From positions 1 through 15,599 of the forward strand of contig JAIRNL010000130.1 of NCBI GenBank assembly GCA_031258035.1: a stretch of 15,599 bases of DNA. Reading direction: 5' to 3'. The notes under the pieces were generated by a model that worked only from the letters and a program-made list of their open reading frames with translations, ran no database searches and was not told where the DNA came from. Shown in pieces: positions 1-7,522 of the stretch; the stretch's first letter is position 1; each line of letters opens with the position of its first letter. The DNA comes from Azoarcus sp. (GTDB lineage Bacteria; Pseudomonadota; Gammaproteobacteria; Burkholderiales; Rhodocyclaceae). The position numbers and the translations under genes were made by a program.

Positions 1-179
1 GCGGGGCTGGACGGGCCGACCAGACCGACTTCGAGCGAACCCAGGGGTTTGCTTTGCCAGTTGATGCCGAAGAACAGGAATGCCAGCAGTCCGGTGTGGA
101 CGACGATGGTAAGGACGAGCGACAGGAAACTGCGCGGCTTCTCGTTGGCAGGGCGGGAATCCATCCGGAAATCTTTCAT
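1..179 (-). CDS. tolA: TolA, N-terminal fragment (cut by the window edge)
   Basis: TolA is the inner-membrane protein of the Tol-Pal system that spans the periplasm and links the TolQ-TolR motor to TolB-Pal at the outer membrane. Only about 59 N-terminal residues lie in the window. They show a short basic, polar cytoplasmic start (MKDFRMDSRPANEKPR), one transmembrane helix of about 22 residues (roughly 17-38, including LSLVLTIVVHTGLLAFLFF), and then a WQSKPLG..EVGLVG stretch typical of the start of the periplasmic part. The ATG overlaps the tolR stop as ATGA (177-179 against 176-178), so translation is probably coupled. A second Met at residue 6 is a possible alternative start. The long Ala/Lys/Glu-rich helical domain and the C-terminal domain lie outside the window. 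Identity rests on position after tolQR plus the N-terminal membrane anchor. Confidence 0.88.
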   Translation of the reverse strand, partial: MKDFRMDSRPANEKPRSFLSLVLTIVVHTGLLAFLFFGINWQSKPLGSLEVGLVGPSSP

Positions 180-583
180 CGTCCCGTGCTGCTCGACTGC
201 GTTTGCAGGCTGATTTTCTTTACGCCCTGTTTGCGCGCCTCCTCGAGAACGTCGATGACTTTCTGGTAAGACAACTCGTTATGGGCGGCAACGAGGACGG
301 GGCGGTCGGTGGCGATCAGTTTTTTCAGTTCGCGCTGGAAGTCGACGAAGGAAAGGGGAACCGCCTTGGCGCTGGCGGTTTGTTTCAGGGCGAGTTTGCC
401 ATCCTTGCCGATTTCGATGACCGCGGCTTCGTCGGGCGGGGCGACGAGCGGGCCGGCCGAGGGCAGGTCGATGTTGCCGGTCTGCATCATGGGGGCAGTC
501 ACCATGAAAATGACCAGCAACACCAGCATCACGTCGATATAGGGAACGACATTGATTTCGTTCTTCAGGCGGCGTTGGCGCAT
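176..583 (-). CDS. tolR: TolR, ExbD/TolR-family motor subunit
   Basis: TolR is the small inner-membrane subunit that, with TolQ, uses the proton motive force to drive TolA during outer-membrane constriction and maintenance. The 135-residue protein has a basic N-terminus (MRQRRLKNEIN), one transmembrane helix at about residues 12-34, and a periplasmic domain to the C-terminus. Asp17, in the sequence NVVPYIDVML, is at the position of the conserved intramembrane Asp that takes part in proton transfer in the ExbD/TolR family. Length matches the family (about 135-145). It lies 19 bp downstream of tolQ and its stop overlaps the tolA start. No clear Shine-Dalgarno sequence precedes the ATG, so it may depend on ribosomes arriving from tolQ. 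ExbD is the main alternative, but the ybgC-tolQ-tolR-tolA order settles it as TolR. Confidence 0.95.
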   Translation of the reverse strand: MRQRRLKNEINVVPYIDVMLVLLVIFMVTAPMMQTGNIDLPSAGPLVAPPDEAAVIEIGKDGKLALKQTASAKAVPLSFVDFQRELKKLIATDRPVLVAAHNELSYQKVIDVLEEARKQGVKKISLQTQSSSTGR

Positions 584-602
584 GGGAGGCGATCCAGACG
601 GT

Positions 603-1277
603 TCAGCGCAGGTTGCGCTGGAGAATGTTGGAGAATTCTTCCATGAAACTCTCGAAGCGGATGCCGATGCGGTCGATGTCGTGGGCGAAGCGATTGTAGG
701 CGACGACGGCGGGGATAGCCGCGAACAGGCCGATCGCCGTGGCGACCAGCGCCTCGGCGATCCCCGGCGCGACGTGCGTCAGGGTGGCGGCGCCGACGTT
801 CGAGAGACCGCGAAAAGCGTTCATTATTCCCCAGACGGTGCCGAACAGGCCGATGTAGGGCGACACCGAGCCGACCGAAGCCAGGAAGGCGAGGTGGGCG
901 TCGAGGTCGTCGACTTCGCGCTGGTAGGTGGCGCGCATCGCGCGCCGCGCGCCGTCGATGGTGACGCCGGCATCGCGGCTGGTGTCGCGCAGCTTGGTGA
1001 ATTCACGGTAGCCCGCCGCGAAAATCCGCTCAAGGCCGCCGCTGCGGAAGCGCCCGCCCGCCGCGGCCTGGTACATCAGGTCGAGGTCGCCGCCGCTCCA
1101 GAAATCGCGCTCGAAGCCATCGGTTCTGGCGCGCGCGGAACGGATCTGGAACCACTTGCGGAATATCCAGTACCACGACATGAGCGAGAGGAAAGCCAGC
1201 AGGGACATGACCAGCTTGACGATGACACTGGCTTGCAGTATCAGGTTGAGGATGGAAAGATCGTGGGTGATGGTCAT
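603..1277 (-). CDS. tolQ: TolQ, MotA/TolQ/ExbB proton channel subunit
   Basis: TolQ is the multi-spanning inner-membrane subunit of the TolQR motor that energises TolA. The 224-residue protein shows three predicted membrane segments, at about 15-37, 128-152 and 172-195, with a long cytoplasmic loop between the first and second. The signature of the MotA/TolQ/ExbB channel domain is visible at the second helix (SPYIGLFGTVWGIMNAF, about 139-155), and the third helix contains EALVATAIGLFAAIPAVVAYN. Length agrees with E. coli TolQ (about 230). It begins 13 bp after the ybgC stop and is followed 19 bp later by tolR, so all are probably on one transcript. The start ATG at 1275-1277 lacks a strong Shine-Dalgarno sequence. 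ExbB is excluded by context. Confidence 0.95.
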   Translation of the reverse strand: MTITHDLSILNLILQASVIVKLVMSLLAFLSLMSWYWIFRKWFQIRSARARTDGFERDFWSGGDLDLMYQAAAGGRFRSGGLERIFAAGYREFTKLRDTSRDAGVTIDGARRAMRATYQREVDDLDAHLAFLASVGSVSPYIGLFGTVWGIMNAFRGLSNVGAATLTHVAPGIAEALVATAIGLFAAIPAVVAYNRFAHDIDRIGIRFESFMEEFSNILQRNLR

Positions 1278-1290
1278 CGTGGGAACCCGT

Positions 1291-1734
1291 TCATTGGGGC
1301 GGGAGTTGGGCCTGGAGGCGGTCGCGGAGCGCGTCCGGCCAGGGCGTGGGGCGGCCTGTGCTGGGGGAGACGCAGACGATCCTGATCTCGGCGGAGAAAA
1401 GCAGCTTGTCGTCGCGGAGGACTTGTTGCAAGAAGCTGGCGCTGGTGTGGCGCAGGGCGCTTATCGTGCTTGCCACGGTGAGGCTGTCGTCGAGGCGGGC
1501 GGGGGAGAGGTAGTCGGCCTGGACGCTGCGGACGACGAACAGGGCGCCGTCTTCAGCCAGCAGGCGTTGCTGCCCGAAGCCGAGGGCGCGCAGCCATTCG
1601 CTGCGGGCGCGTTCGCAAAAACGCAGGTAGTTGGCGTAATAGACGACGCCGCCGGCGTCGGTGTCTTCGTAATAGATGCGCACGGGCAGGATGAAGCCGG
1701 GCGTCTGCGGGGCGGTGGCAGTAATGGCGGGCAT
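1291..1734 (-). CDS. ybgC: YbgC, tol-pal-associated acyl-CoA thioesterase (hotdog fold)
   Basis: YbgC is a cytoplasmic 4-hydroxybenzoyl-CoA-thioesterase-like enzyme that hydrolyses acyl-CoA and is encoded first in the tol-pal operon of many proteobacteria. The chosen 147-residue protein contains the diagnostic motif YYEDTDAGGVVYYANYLRFC at about residues 21-40, with the catalytic Asp at 24 or 26, followed by ERARSEWLRALG, which is close to E. coli YbgC. The open frame runs upstream to 1884, but the extra 50 residues are Pro/Cys-rich and unlike the family, and they would cross the candidate promoter at 1766-1771. I therefore start at the ATG at 1732-1734, which gives the usual length plus a short N-terminal extension. 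Its physiological substrate and its link to Tol-Pal function remain uncertain in the family. Confidence 0.93.
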   Translation of the reverse strand: MPAITATAPQTPGFILPVRIYYEDTDAGGVVYYANYLRFCERARSEWLRALGFGQQRLLAEDGALFVVRSVQADYLSPARLDDSLTVASTISALRHTSASFLQQVLRDDKLLFSAEIRIVCVSPSTGRPTPWPDALRDRLQAQLPPQ

Positions 1735-1765
1735 GGCGGAAATGAGTTTGTGCAAATGGGGAGGT

Positions 1766-1771
1766 ATTCTA
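1766..1771 (-). promoter_or_regulatory. Candidate -10 element of the ybgC-tolQRA operon
   Basis: Read on the minus strand the sequence is GGCTAGAATACC. TAGAAT matches the sigma-70 -10 consensus at five of six positions. It would start transcription near 1759, leaving a leader of about 25 nt before the ybgC ATG. The -35 region at a 16-18 bp spacing is poor (around GTTATG), so the promoter may rely on an upstream element or an activator. Confidence 0.45.
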
Positions 1772-1803
1772 GCCGAGTTTGCGGGGCGCATAACGAACTG
1801 TGC

Positions 1804-1819
1804 AAAAATGCACATTTTT
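1804..1819. promoter_or_regulatory. AT-rich inverted repeat upstream of ybgC promoter (operator or UP-element candidate)
   Basis: Perfect 7-bp arms, aaaaatg and cattttt, are separated by 2 bp (ca). The centre lies about 53 bp upstream of the start inferred from the TAGAAT -10, which is where an UP element or an activator site would sit. The A/T tracts stand out in very GC-rich surroundings. Function is inferred only from position and symmetry. Confidence 0.35.
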
Positions 1820-1950
1820 TCGGTGGGGGGAGGATACGGGGGGGCGACTAGGCGGTGTGACACACTGCAAAAACACGAGCCCAATGCTATCCTTGTCGCC
1901 TTTGCAATGTATCAGATGCCTGATGGCATATTTCCTGGATCGGCTCCGGC

Positions 1951-3111
1951 GTGGCATTCAGCTTCAATCCCTTCAAGAAAACCTCTTCGACCCCGACGTC
2001 GCCGGGAATGTCGTCCTCTTCGTCGCTCATGGGCGGGGCTGGCGGCGTTTCTCCGAAAACCGAACTCTCCGCGCTCGACTTTTCCAATGCCAGCCAGCAG
2101 GGCGCGATCGAGGTCATGGAGGTCGCCACCGGCGTCGGCGTGGTTTTCGAGGAAGCCGCGGTGCTTTATGCCAACGGTAATGACCGCGACGCCGAGCATC
2201 TGCTCACCGCCGTTTTCGACGACCCGACCGCGACGGTGGGAGAAGGGTTGTGGATGATGTTGCTCGACCTCTATCGGCTCACCGGGCAGCGCGAGCGTTT
2301 CGAGGCGAGGGTGATCGACTACGCCCGCCGCTTCGAGCGTTCGCCGCCGGCATGGGAGGACTTGTCGCTCCAGTCCTCGCGGCGGCGTCCCGAAGCGGCG
2401 GCGGCCTTGGTCAACCTCCCCGCCGTCCTGTCGGCGCAGGCGGCGCAGCAGCTTCAGCAGATTTGCGTGATCGGGCGCAAGAGCGGGACGCTTCGCATCG
2501 ACCTCGGGCGGTTGCGTTCCATCGACGATCAGGGCTGTTCCGTGTTCAAGCAGGCTTTGGCGCAACTGGCTGCCGACCGGGTCAGGCTGACCATTTTCAA
2601 TGCTTCCAGGCTCGTCGATTTGCTGGCGCCCAAGGTCAGGCCCGGGGAGGCCGACAACCGCGACTGCTGGATGCTGATGCTGGAGATGCTGAAATACACC
2701 GGCGAGAGCGCGCGCTTCGAGGATCTGGCTGTCGATTACGCCGTCACTTTCGAGGAATCGCCGCCGTCGTGGGAGTCGAAGGTGCCCGCGCCGGGCGAGC
2801 AACAGGCCGCGGTCGAAGAGACGCAGGAACATGGCGAAGAGGAATTCTGTTTCGACGGCGAACTCACCGGTTCGAGTAACGAGGCGATTCGCAAGCTGGA
2901 GGAATTCGCGGCCTCCCGGCAAACGGTGACGGTCGATTGCAGCCAGTTGCGCCGGATTGATTTCGTGGCGGCCGGTACCCTGTTCAATGCCATCGCATCA
3001 TTTCAGGCGCATGGCAGGGTCGTGCAGTTGCAAAAGGTCAATGCGATGGTCGGCGCGCTGATGCGGGTCATGAGCATCGACCAGGTGGCGGTGGTGACGC
3101 TGCGTGGTTGA
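1951..3111 (+). CDS. Two-STAS-domain protein with duplicated helical (LDLY...SPPAWE) motif
   Basis: Function unknown; no catalytic domain is seen. The 386-residue protein starts at GTG 1951, the only usual start codon after the in-frame stop at 1921-1923 that keeps the [10 protein letters not shown] opening. After a Ser/Thr/Pro-rich linker (11-40) comes a helical segment (about 42-136), a first STAS-like domain (about 148-225; [15 protein letters not shown]), a second helical segment (240-275), an acidic linker (280-298), and a second STAS-like domain (about 299-385; [15 protein letters not shown]). Helical segments 101-136 and 240-275 are clear duplicates, with 18 of 36 residues identical, both ending SPP-W-E. 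In SpoIIAA-type STAS domains the phosphorylated Ser follows the Asp (DSSG). Here the equivalents are DDQG and DFVAAG, so phosphoswitching looks lost. No signal peptide or membrane segment. It lies 89 bp upstream of hslV. A scaffold or partner-binding role is only inferred. Confidence 0.82.
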   Translation: MAFSFNPFKKTSSTPTSPGMSSSSSLMGGAGGVSPKTELSALDFSNASQQGAIEVMEVATGVGVVFEEAAVLYANGNDRDAEHLLTAVFDDPTATVGEGLWMMLLDLYRLTGQRERFEARVIDYARRFERSPPAWEDLSLQSSRRRPEAAAALVNLPAVLSAQAAQQLQQICVIGRKSGTLRIDLGRLRSIDDQGCSVFKQALAQLAADRVRLTIFNASRLVDLLAPKVRPGEADNRDCWMLMLEMLKYTGESARFEDLAVDYAVTFEESPPSWESKVPAPGEQQAAVEETQEHGEEEFCFDGELTGSSNEAIRKLEEFAASRQTVTVDCSQLRRIDFVAAGTLFNAIASFQAHGRVVQLQKVNAMVGALMRVMSIDQVAVVTLRG

Positions 3112-3200
3112 ACGTGGCGCGCCCGTCGCGGCCGGGGGGCAGGGAGTACTTTGCGGACGACGGGGGCATTTCGCGCTTCCGTCCATTATCGGGAATATTC

Positions 3201-3740
3201 ATGGAACAGTATCACGGCACGACCATCCTTTCGGTTCGCCGCGGCGGCCGGGTCGCGCTCGGCGGCGACGGTCAGGTCACGCTCGGTAACATCGTTGTCA
3301 AGGCGTCGGCGCGCAAGGTGCGCACGCTCTATGAAGGACGTATCCTTGCCGGATTTGCCGGCGGCACCGCCGACGCATTCACCCTGTTCGAGCGTTTCGA
3401 GGGCAAACTCGAAAAGCACCAGGGCAATCTGTTGCGCAGCGCGGTGGAGCTTGCCAAGGACTGGCGCACCGATCGCATGTTGCGCCGGCTGGAAGCCATG
3501 CTCGCGGTGGCCGACCGTGAACATTCCCTGATCATCACCGGCAACGGCGATGTGCTCGAACCCGAGCAAGGCATCGTCGCCATCGGCAGCGGCGGCCCTT
3601 ACGCGCAGGCGGCGGCGCGGGCGCTGCTCGAAAACACCGGACTCGCGCCGAAGGAAATCGTTGCGAAATCGCTGGCGATCGCCGGCGACCTGTGCATCTA
3701 CACCAACCAATGCCATGCCATCGAGGAATTGGACGAATGA
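3201..3740 (+). CDS. hslV: HslV, peptidase subunit of the HslUV (ClpYQ) protease
   Basis: HslV forms the double-hexameric proteolytic core of the bacterial proteasome-like protease that degrades misfolded and regulatory proteins handed over by HslU. The 179-residue protein begins [14 protein letters not shown]. Removal of the first six residues would expose Thr7, the N-terminal nucleophile of this threonine protease. The conserved GSGG turn (129-132) and the family-typical LCIYTN segment near the C-terminus are present. The ATG at 3201 is chosen because a Shine-Dalgarno-like gggaa lies about six bases upstream and because it places the TT pair where processing requires it. The open frame runs further upstream without family similarity. 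The stop overlaps the hslU start as ATGA. I looked for a heat-shock (sigma-32) promoter in the 89 bp upstream and did not find a convincing one. Confidence 0.96.
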   Translation: MEQYHGTTILSVRRGGRVALGGDGQVTLGNIVVKASARKVRTLYEGRILAGFAGGTADAFTLFERFEGKLEKHQGNLLRSAVELAKDWRTDRMLRRLEAMLAVADREHSLIITGNGDVLEPEQGIVAIGSGGPYAQAAARALLENTGLAPKEIVAKSLAIAGDLCIYTNQCHAIEELDE

Positions 3741-5080
3741 GCGAGGCCATGACCACTCAAATGACCCCGGCGGAGATCGTCTCCGAACTCGACAAGCACA
3801 TCGTCGGCCAGGACAAGGCCAAGCGGGCGGTGGCGGTGGCGTTGCGCAACCGTTGGCGCCGCTCGCGGGTGGCCGAACCCCTGCGCAGCGAGATCACGCC
3901 CAAGAACATCCTGATGATCGGCCCCACCGGGGTGGGCAAGACCGAGATCGCCCGCCGGCTCGCGCGCCTGACGCAGGCGCCGTTCATCAAGATCGAGGCG
4001 ACCAAATTCACCGAAGTCGGCTATGTCGGGCGCGATGTCGACACGATCATCCGCGACCTGGCTGAAATTGCGATCAAGGACGGGCGTGAGCGCGCCATGC
4101 GTCTCGTGCGGGATCGCGCGCTCGATGCCGCCGAGGATCGCGTGCTCGATGCGCTGCTGCCGGCGGCGCGCACGGGCCTCGATGACGGCGGCGAGGCGCA
4201 GGACGGCGGAACGCGCCAGAAATTCCGCAAGAAATTGCGCGAGGGCGAACTCGACGACAAGGAAATCGAACTCGAACTCGCCGCGCCTTCCATGCACGCC
4301 GAGATTTTCGCGCCGCCGGGCATGGAGGAACTGACCCAGCAGATCCAGGGCATGTTCCAGAATATCGGCAGCGGCAAGAAGAAAGTGCAGCGTCTGCGGA
4401 TCGGCGAGGCGTTGCGCCTCCTGGCTGACGAGGAAGCCGCCAAACTCGTCAACGATGACGAGATCAAGGCCGAGGCCCTGCGCGCGGTCGAGCAGAACGG
4501 CATCGTGTTTCTCGACGAAATCGACAAGATCGCCACGCGCGGCGAAATCCAGGGCGCGGATGTATCGCGCCAGGGGGTGCAGCGTGACCTGCTGCCGCTG
4601 GTCGAAGGGGCGACGGTGTCGACGAAATACGGCATGGTCAAGACCGATCACATCCTGTTCATCGCCAGCGGCGCCTTCCATCTGTCTCGCCCGAGCGACC
4701 TGATTCCCGAATTGCAGGGGCGCTTTCCGATCCGGGTCGAACTCGGTTCGTTGTCGGTGAGCGATTTCGAGCGCATCCTGACCAGCACCGATGCCTGCCT
4801 CACCCGCCAGTACGAAGCCCTGCTCGCCACCGACGGCGTCAGCCTGAGCTTTACCGCGGACGGTATCCGCCGGCTGGCGGAGATCGCTTTCCAGGTAAAC
4901 GAAAAAACCGAGAACATCGGCGCGCGCCGCCTGTACACGGTGATGGAAAAACTCCTGGAGAGCGTCTCGTTCGAGGCGGGCAACGGCAAGGCCGATGCGC
5001 TGACCGTGGATGCCGCCTACGTCGAAGCCAGCCTCGAAGACGTGGCCGCCCGCGAAGACCTCGCCCGGTACGTATTGTGA
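3737..5080 (+). CDS. hslU: HslU, AAA+ ATPase/unfoldase subunit of the HslUV protease
   Basis: HslU is the hexameric AAA+ chaperone that unfolds substrates and threads them into HslV. The 447-residue protein has an N-terminal ATPase part with Walker A GPTGVGKT (62-69) and the pore-loop motif GYVG (95-98). The charged intermediate (I) domain spans about 115-240. Walker B IVFLDE (256-261), the arginine-containing sensor-2 motif GARR (395-398), and the C-terminal tail LARYVL follow; the tail inserts into HslV to activate it. Length fits the family (about 443-450). The start at 3737 overlaps the hslV stop, which gives the 1:1 coupled expression typical of this pair; an in-frame ATG at 3749 is a less likely start. 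A weak hairpin follows directly after the stop. Confidence 0.97.
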   Translation: MSEAMTTQMTPAEIVSELDKHIVGQDKAKRAVAVALRNRWRRSRVAEPLRSEITPKNILMIGPTGVGKTEIARRLARLTQAPFIKIEATKFTEVGYVGRDVDTIIRDLAEIAIKDGRERAMRLVRDRALDAAEDRVLDALLPAARTGLDDGGEAQDGGTRQKFRKKLREGELDDKEIELELAAPSMHAEIFAPPGMEELTQQIQGMFQNIGSGKKKVQRLRIGEALRLLADEEAAKLVNDDEIKAEALRAVEQNGIVFLDEIDKIATRGEIQGADVSRQGVQRDLLPLVEGATVSTKYGMVKTDHILFIASGAFHLSRPSDLIPELQGRFPIRVELGSLSVSDFERILTSTDACLTRQYEALLATDGVSLSFTADGIRRLAEIAFQVNEKTENIGARRLYTVMEKLLESVSFEAGNGKADALTVDAAYVEASLEDVAAREDLARYVL

Positions 5081-5084
5081 AGCT

Positions 5085-5101
5085 GGCGCGGCGGCGCCTT
5101 T
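5085..5101 (+). terminator. Weak hairpin after hslU, possible attenuating terminator
   Basis: Four bases after the hslU stop, GGCGC and GCGCC can pair around a GGCG loop, followed by only three T residues and then CC. The stem is GC-only but short and the U tract is poor, so termination would be partial at best. Confidence 0.25.
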
Positions 5102-5115
5102 CCGCAGGGCGGCGG

Positions 5116-5121
5116 TACAAT
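5116..5121 (+). promoter_or_regulatory. Candidate -10 element for accA
   Basis: GGTACAATGCG contains TACAAT, five of six matches to the sigma-70 -10 box, in the 70-bp gap before accA. The predicted start near 5128 would give a leader of about 23 nt. No recognisable -35 lies at the right distance, so this is a modest call. It suggests accA can be transcribed independently of hslVU. Confidence 0.35.
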
Positions 5122-5150
5122 GCGCCCGTTTCAACGCATGGATCGTCGCA

Positions 5151-6116
5151 ATGAAAACCACTTTTCTCGATTTCGAGAAGCCGATTGCCGAACTGGAAGA
5201 AAAGGTCGAGAAACTGCGCTTCGAGCAGGTCGATTCCGCCGTGGATATATCGGAAGAAATCTCTCGCCTCGAAGGCAAGATACAGAGCCTCACGCGCGAC
5301 ACCTACGCCAAGCTCACGCCGTGGCAGATCGCCCAGGTCGCGCGTCATCCGCAGCGCCCCTACACCCTGGACTACGCGCAGCACGTTTTCACCGATTTCA
5401 TCGAGCTGCACGGCGATCGCGCCTACGCCGACGATTTCGCCATCGTCGGCGGGCTGGCGCGTTTCAACGGACGCAGTTGTGTACTCATCGGCCACCAGAA
5501 AGGGCGCGACACCAAAGAGAAGATCGCGCGCAATTTCGGCATGCCGCGCCCCGAAGGCTACCGCAAGGCCCTGCGGCTGATGAAACTGGCTGAGAAGTTC
5601 CAGATTCCGGTGTTTACGTTCATCGACACGCCGGGCGCCTATCCGGGGATCGGCGCCGAGGAGCGCGGCCAGTCCGAGGCCATCGGCCACAATCTGTATG
5701 CGATGGCCGAATTGCGCACGCCGGTGATCTGCACCGTCATCGGCGAGGGCGGTTCGGGCGGGGCGCTTGCCATCGCCGTGGGCGACCAGGTCATCATGCT
5801 GCAATATGCCACCTACTCGGTGATTTCGCCCGAGGGATGCGCCTCCATCCTGTGGAAGAGCGCGGAAAAGGCGCCCCTGGCTGCCGATGCCATGGGGATC
5901 ACCGCCTCGCGGCTGAAATCGCTCGGCCTCGTCGACAAGGTCGTCAGCGAGCCGGTGGGCGGCGCGCACCGCGACCACCGCGCCATGGCCCAGAGCCTGA
6001 AGCGCGCCCTGGCTGATGCCCTGCGCCAGTTCGAGAATCTGCCGCTCGACGAGCTTGTCGCCCGGCGCATGGAAAAGCTGATGAGTTACGGGCGCTTCAA
6101 GGATCTTGCCGCCTGA
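5151..6116 (+). CDS. accA: AccA, acetyl-CoA carboxylase carboxyltransferase subunit alpha
   Basis: AccA and AccD form the carboxyltransferase that moves the carboxyl group from biotin on AccB to acetyl-CoA, giving malonyl-CoA for fatty acid synthesis in the cytoplasm. The 321-residue protein matches the family length. Visible hallmarks are the N-terminal helical segment ([17 protein letters not shown]), GHQKGRD (114-120), [17 protein letters not shown] (128-144), [17 protein letters not shown] (158-174) and the oxyanion-hole region [11 protein letters not shown] (198-208), followed by [15 protein letters not shown] (222-236). ATG 5151 is chosen because the family N-terminus begins here; the longer upstream frame overlaps hslU and shows no similarity. 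There is only a weak Shine-Dalgarno sequence. It lies between hslU and tilS; accA next to tilS is a common proteobacterial arrangement. Confidence 0.97.
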   Translation: MKTTFLDFEKPIAELEEKVEKLRFEQVDSAVDISEEISRLEGKIQSLTRDTYAKLTPWQIAQVARHPQRPYTLDYAQHVFTDFIELHGDRAYADDFAIVGGLARFNGRSCVLIGHQKGRDTKEKIARNFGMPRPEGYRKALRLMKLAEKFQIPVFTFIDTPGAYPGIGAEERGQSEAIGHNLYAMAELRTPVICTVIGEGGSGGALAIAVGDQVIMLQYATYSVISPEGCASILWKSAEKAPLAADAMGITASRLKSLGLVDKVVSEPVGGAHRDHRAMAQSLKRALADALRQFENLPLDELVARRMEKLMSYGRFKDLAA

Positions 6117-6121
6117 GCGCC

Positions 6122-7522
6122 ATGCGCGCCAAGGCGACGGAGGCGGTGCTTGCCGCCGCGGCCAAGGTGCTGGCTGGGGCGGCTCTCGACGAACGCCATC
6201 GCCTGTGTTGCGCGCTCTCGGGCGGTGTCGATTCGGTCGTGCTGCTCGATGCGCTCGATCATTTGCGGTCGCGCTTCGGTTTCGCGCTGGAAGCCGCGCA
6301 TGTACACCATGGCCTCAGTCCGGCGGCTGACGGGTGGCAGGCGTTTTGCGAGGCGTTTTGCCGGCGGCGCGCCATTCCCTTGCATGTTTTCCGGGTCGAC
6401 GTGCCGTCCGGGCGCCCCGACGGGCCTGAAGCGGCGGCGCGCGCGGCGCGCCACGCGGCGCTGTCGCGGGTAGGGTGCGACTGGCTGGTATTGGGGCACC
6501 ACCGCGACGATCAGGCCGAAACCGTGCTTTTCCGCCTGCTGCGCGGCGCGGGCGTGCGGGGCGCGGCGGCGATGGGTGCGATCGAACCGGCGGATGTGCC
6601 GGGGCAGGCCGGGCGTCTGCGGCCATTGCTCGACATCGGCAGGGAAACGATTCTTGCCTGCGCCCACGAACGCGGCCTTGCCTGGGTCGACGATGCCAGC
6701 AATGCCGATCCGCGTTTTGCCCGCAACGACCTGCGCCATCGCATCTTGCCCGCGATCGAGGCTGGCTTTCCCGCCGCCCGCGCGACGCTTGCCCGCGCGG
6801 CGGCGCATTTTCGCGCTGCCGCCGAATTGCTCGACGAACTCGCCGTTGCCGACGCCGCGGCTTGCGGCGGCGGATCCGGCGCATTCGCGCGGCAGGCGCT
6901 GCTTGCCCTGGGGCCGGCCCGGCTTGCCAATCTGCTGCGCCAGGAATTGCGGCGACTGGGAAGCCTGCCGCCGACGACGGCGCGACTGGACGAGGCGATA
7001 CGTCAACTACGGGCCGTGAAAGGCCCCCTGCGCCTGCCGCTCGGAGATTTTGCCTGCCATGCCTACCGGGGCCGGGTCTGGTTGGCGCCGACGCGGGCGA
7101 TTGCGCAACAGACGGTTTCGTGGCGACCGGCGGCCGGGGATATTGCGTGGGCGGACGGTACGCTGCGCTGCGCTTCCGCGACCGGGAACGGCGTGCTCGC
7201 CTCGGCGCTGGCTCAAGCCAGCCAGTGCCTCTTGATGCCACGGCCAGTGGGCCCGCAACGGCTGCGCCTGGCTGATCGCCCGGCGAAAAGCTTCCGGAAA
7301 CTGTGTCAGGAAGCCGGCATCCCCGCCTGGTTGCGCGGTCGTCTGCCGGTGCTGGAGGTCGATGGGCGCGTGGCGTGGATCGGCGGCCTGGGCGTGGCCG
7401 CCGATTTCGCCTGCGCGCCGGGGCAGGCGGGTTGGCTGCTGGCTTGGTCGCCGGGTTTCACTCCTTCAGAACCGACAGGAAATGAGCCAGCTCCACCGCG
7501 GAGCGAACCTTCATCTTGTTGA
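6122..7522 (+). CDS. tilS: TilS, tRNA(Ile)-lysidine synthase
   Basis: TilS attaches lysine to C34 of the CAU-anticodon tRNA-Ile using ATP, changing both its charging and its decoding to AUA. The 466-residue protein has the N-type ATP pyrophosphatase P-loop SGGVDS (33-38), HVHHGLSP (60-67), GHHRDDQAET (125-134) and NDLRHRILP (202-210). The C-terminal tRNA-binding domain is recognisable around 374-430 (RPVGPQRLRLADRPAKSFRK and following). It starts 5 bp after the accA stop with no obvious Shine-Dalgarno sequence, so coupling is likely. Beyond GWLLAW (437-442), where TilS proteins commonly end, it has a Pro/Ser-rich tail of about 22 residues. That tail overlaps the end of the convergent response-regulator gene by 65 bp and probably exists only because the earlier stop was lost. 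Confidence 0.95.
   Translation: MRAKATEAVLAAAAKVLAGAALDERHRLCCALSGGVDSVVLLDALDHLRSRFGFALEAAHVHHGLSPAADGWQAFCEAFCRRRAIPLHVFRVDVPSGRPDGPEAAARAARHAALSRVGCDWLVLGHHRDDQAETVLFRLLRGAGVRGAAAMGAIEPADVPGQAGRLRPLLDIGRETILACAHERGLAWVDDASNADPRFARNDLRHRILPAIEAGFPAARATLARAAAHFRAAAELLDELAVADAAACGGGSGAFARQALLALGPARLANLLRQELRRLGSLPPTTARLDEAIRQLRAVKGPLRLPLGDFACHAYRGRVWLAPTRAIAQQTVSWRPAAGDIAWADGTLRCASATGNGVLASALAQASQCLLMPRPVGPQRLRLADRPAKSFRKLCQEAGIPAWLRGRLPVLEVDGRVAWIGGLGVAADFACAPGQAGWLLAWSPGFTPSEPTGNEPAPPRSEPSSC

Larger units (their letters stand above)
1735..1950. promoter_or_regulatory. Divergent intergenic region between ybgC-tolQRA and the STAS gene
   Basis: This 216-bp region separates two divergent transcription units. 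On the minus strand it holds a TAGAAT -10 candidate. Other visible items are an AT-rich inverted repeat (aaaaatg/cattttt, 1804-1819), GTGTG-A-CACAC (1855-1865), ATCAG-ATGC-CTGAT (1911-1924), and two G runs (1825-1830 and 1838-1844). I could not place a convincing plus-strand promoter for the STAS gene. Frames that stay open across the region are poor in codon use and are not called. Confidence 0.5.

Noticed and set aside
3107..3200. Heat-shock (sigma-32) promoter for hslVU
   Set aside because: GTTGAA at 3107-3112 resembles a -35, but no CCCCAT-like -10 lies 13-17 bp downstream.
3698..5302. Long minus-strand open frame (over 500 codons) opposite hslU
   Set aside because: Antisense shadow from high GC; hslU carries every family motif and the reverse frame has no recognisable domain.
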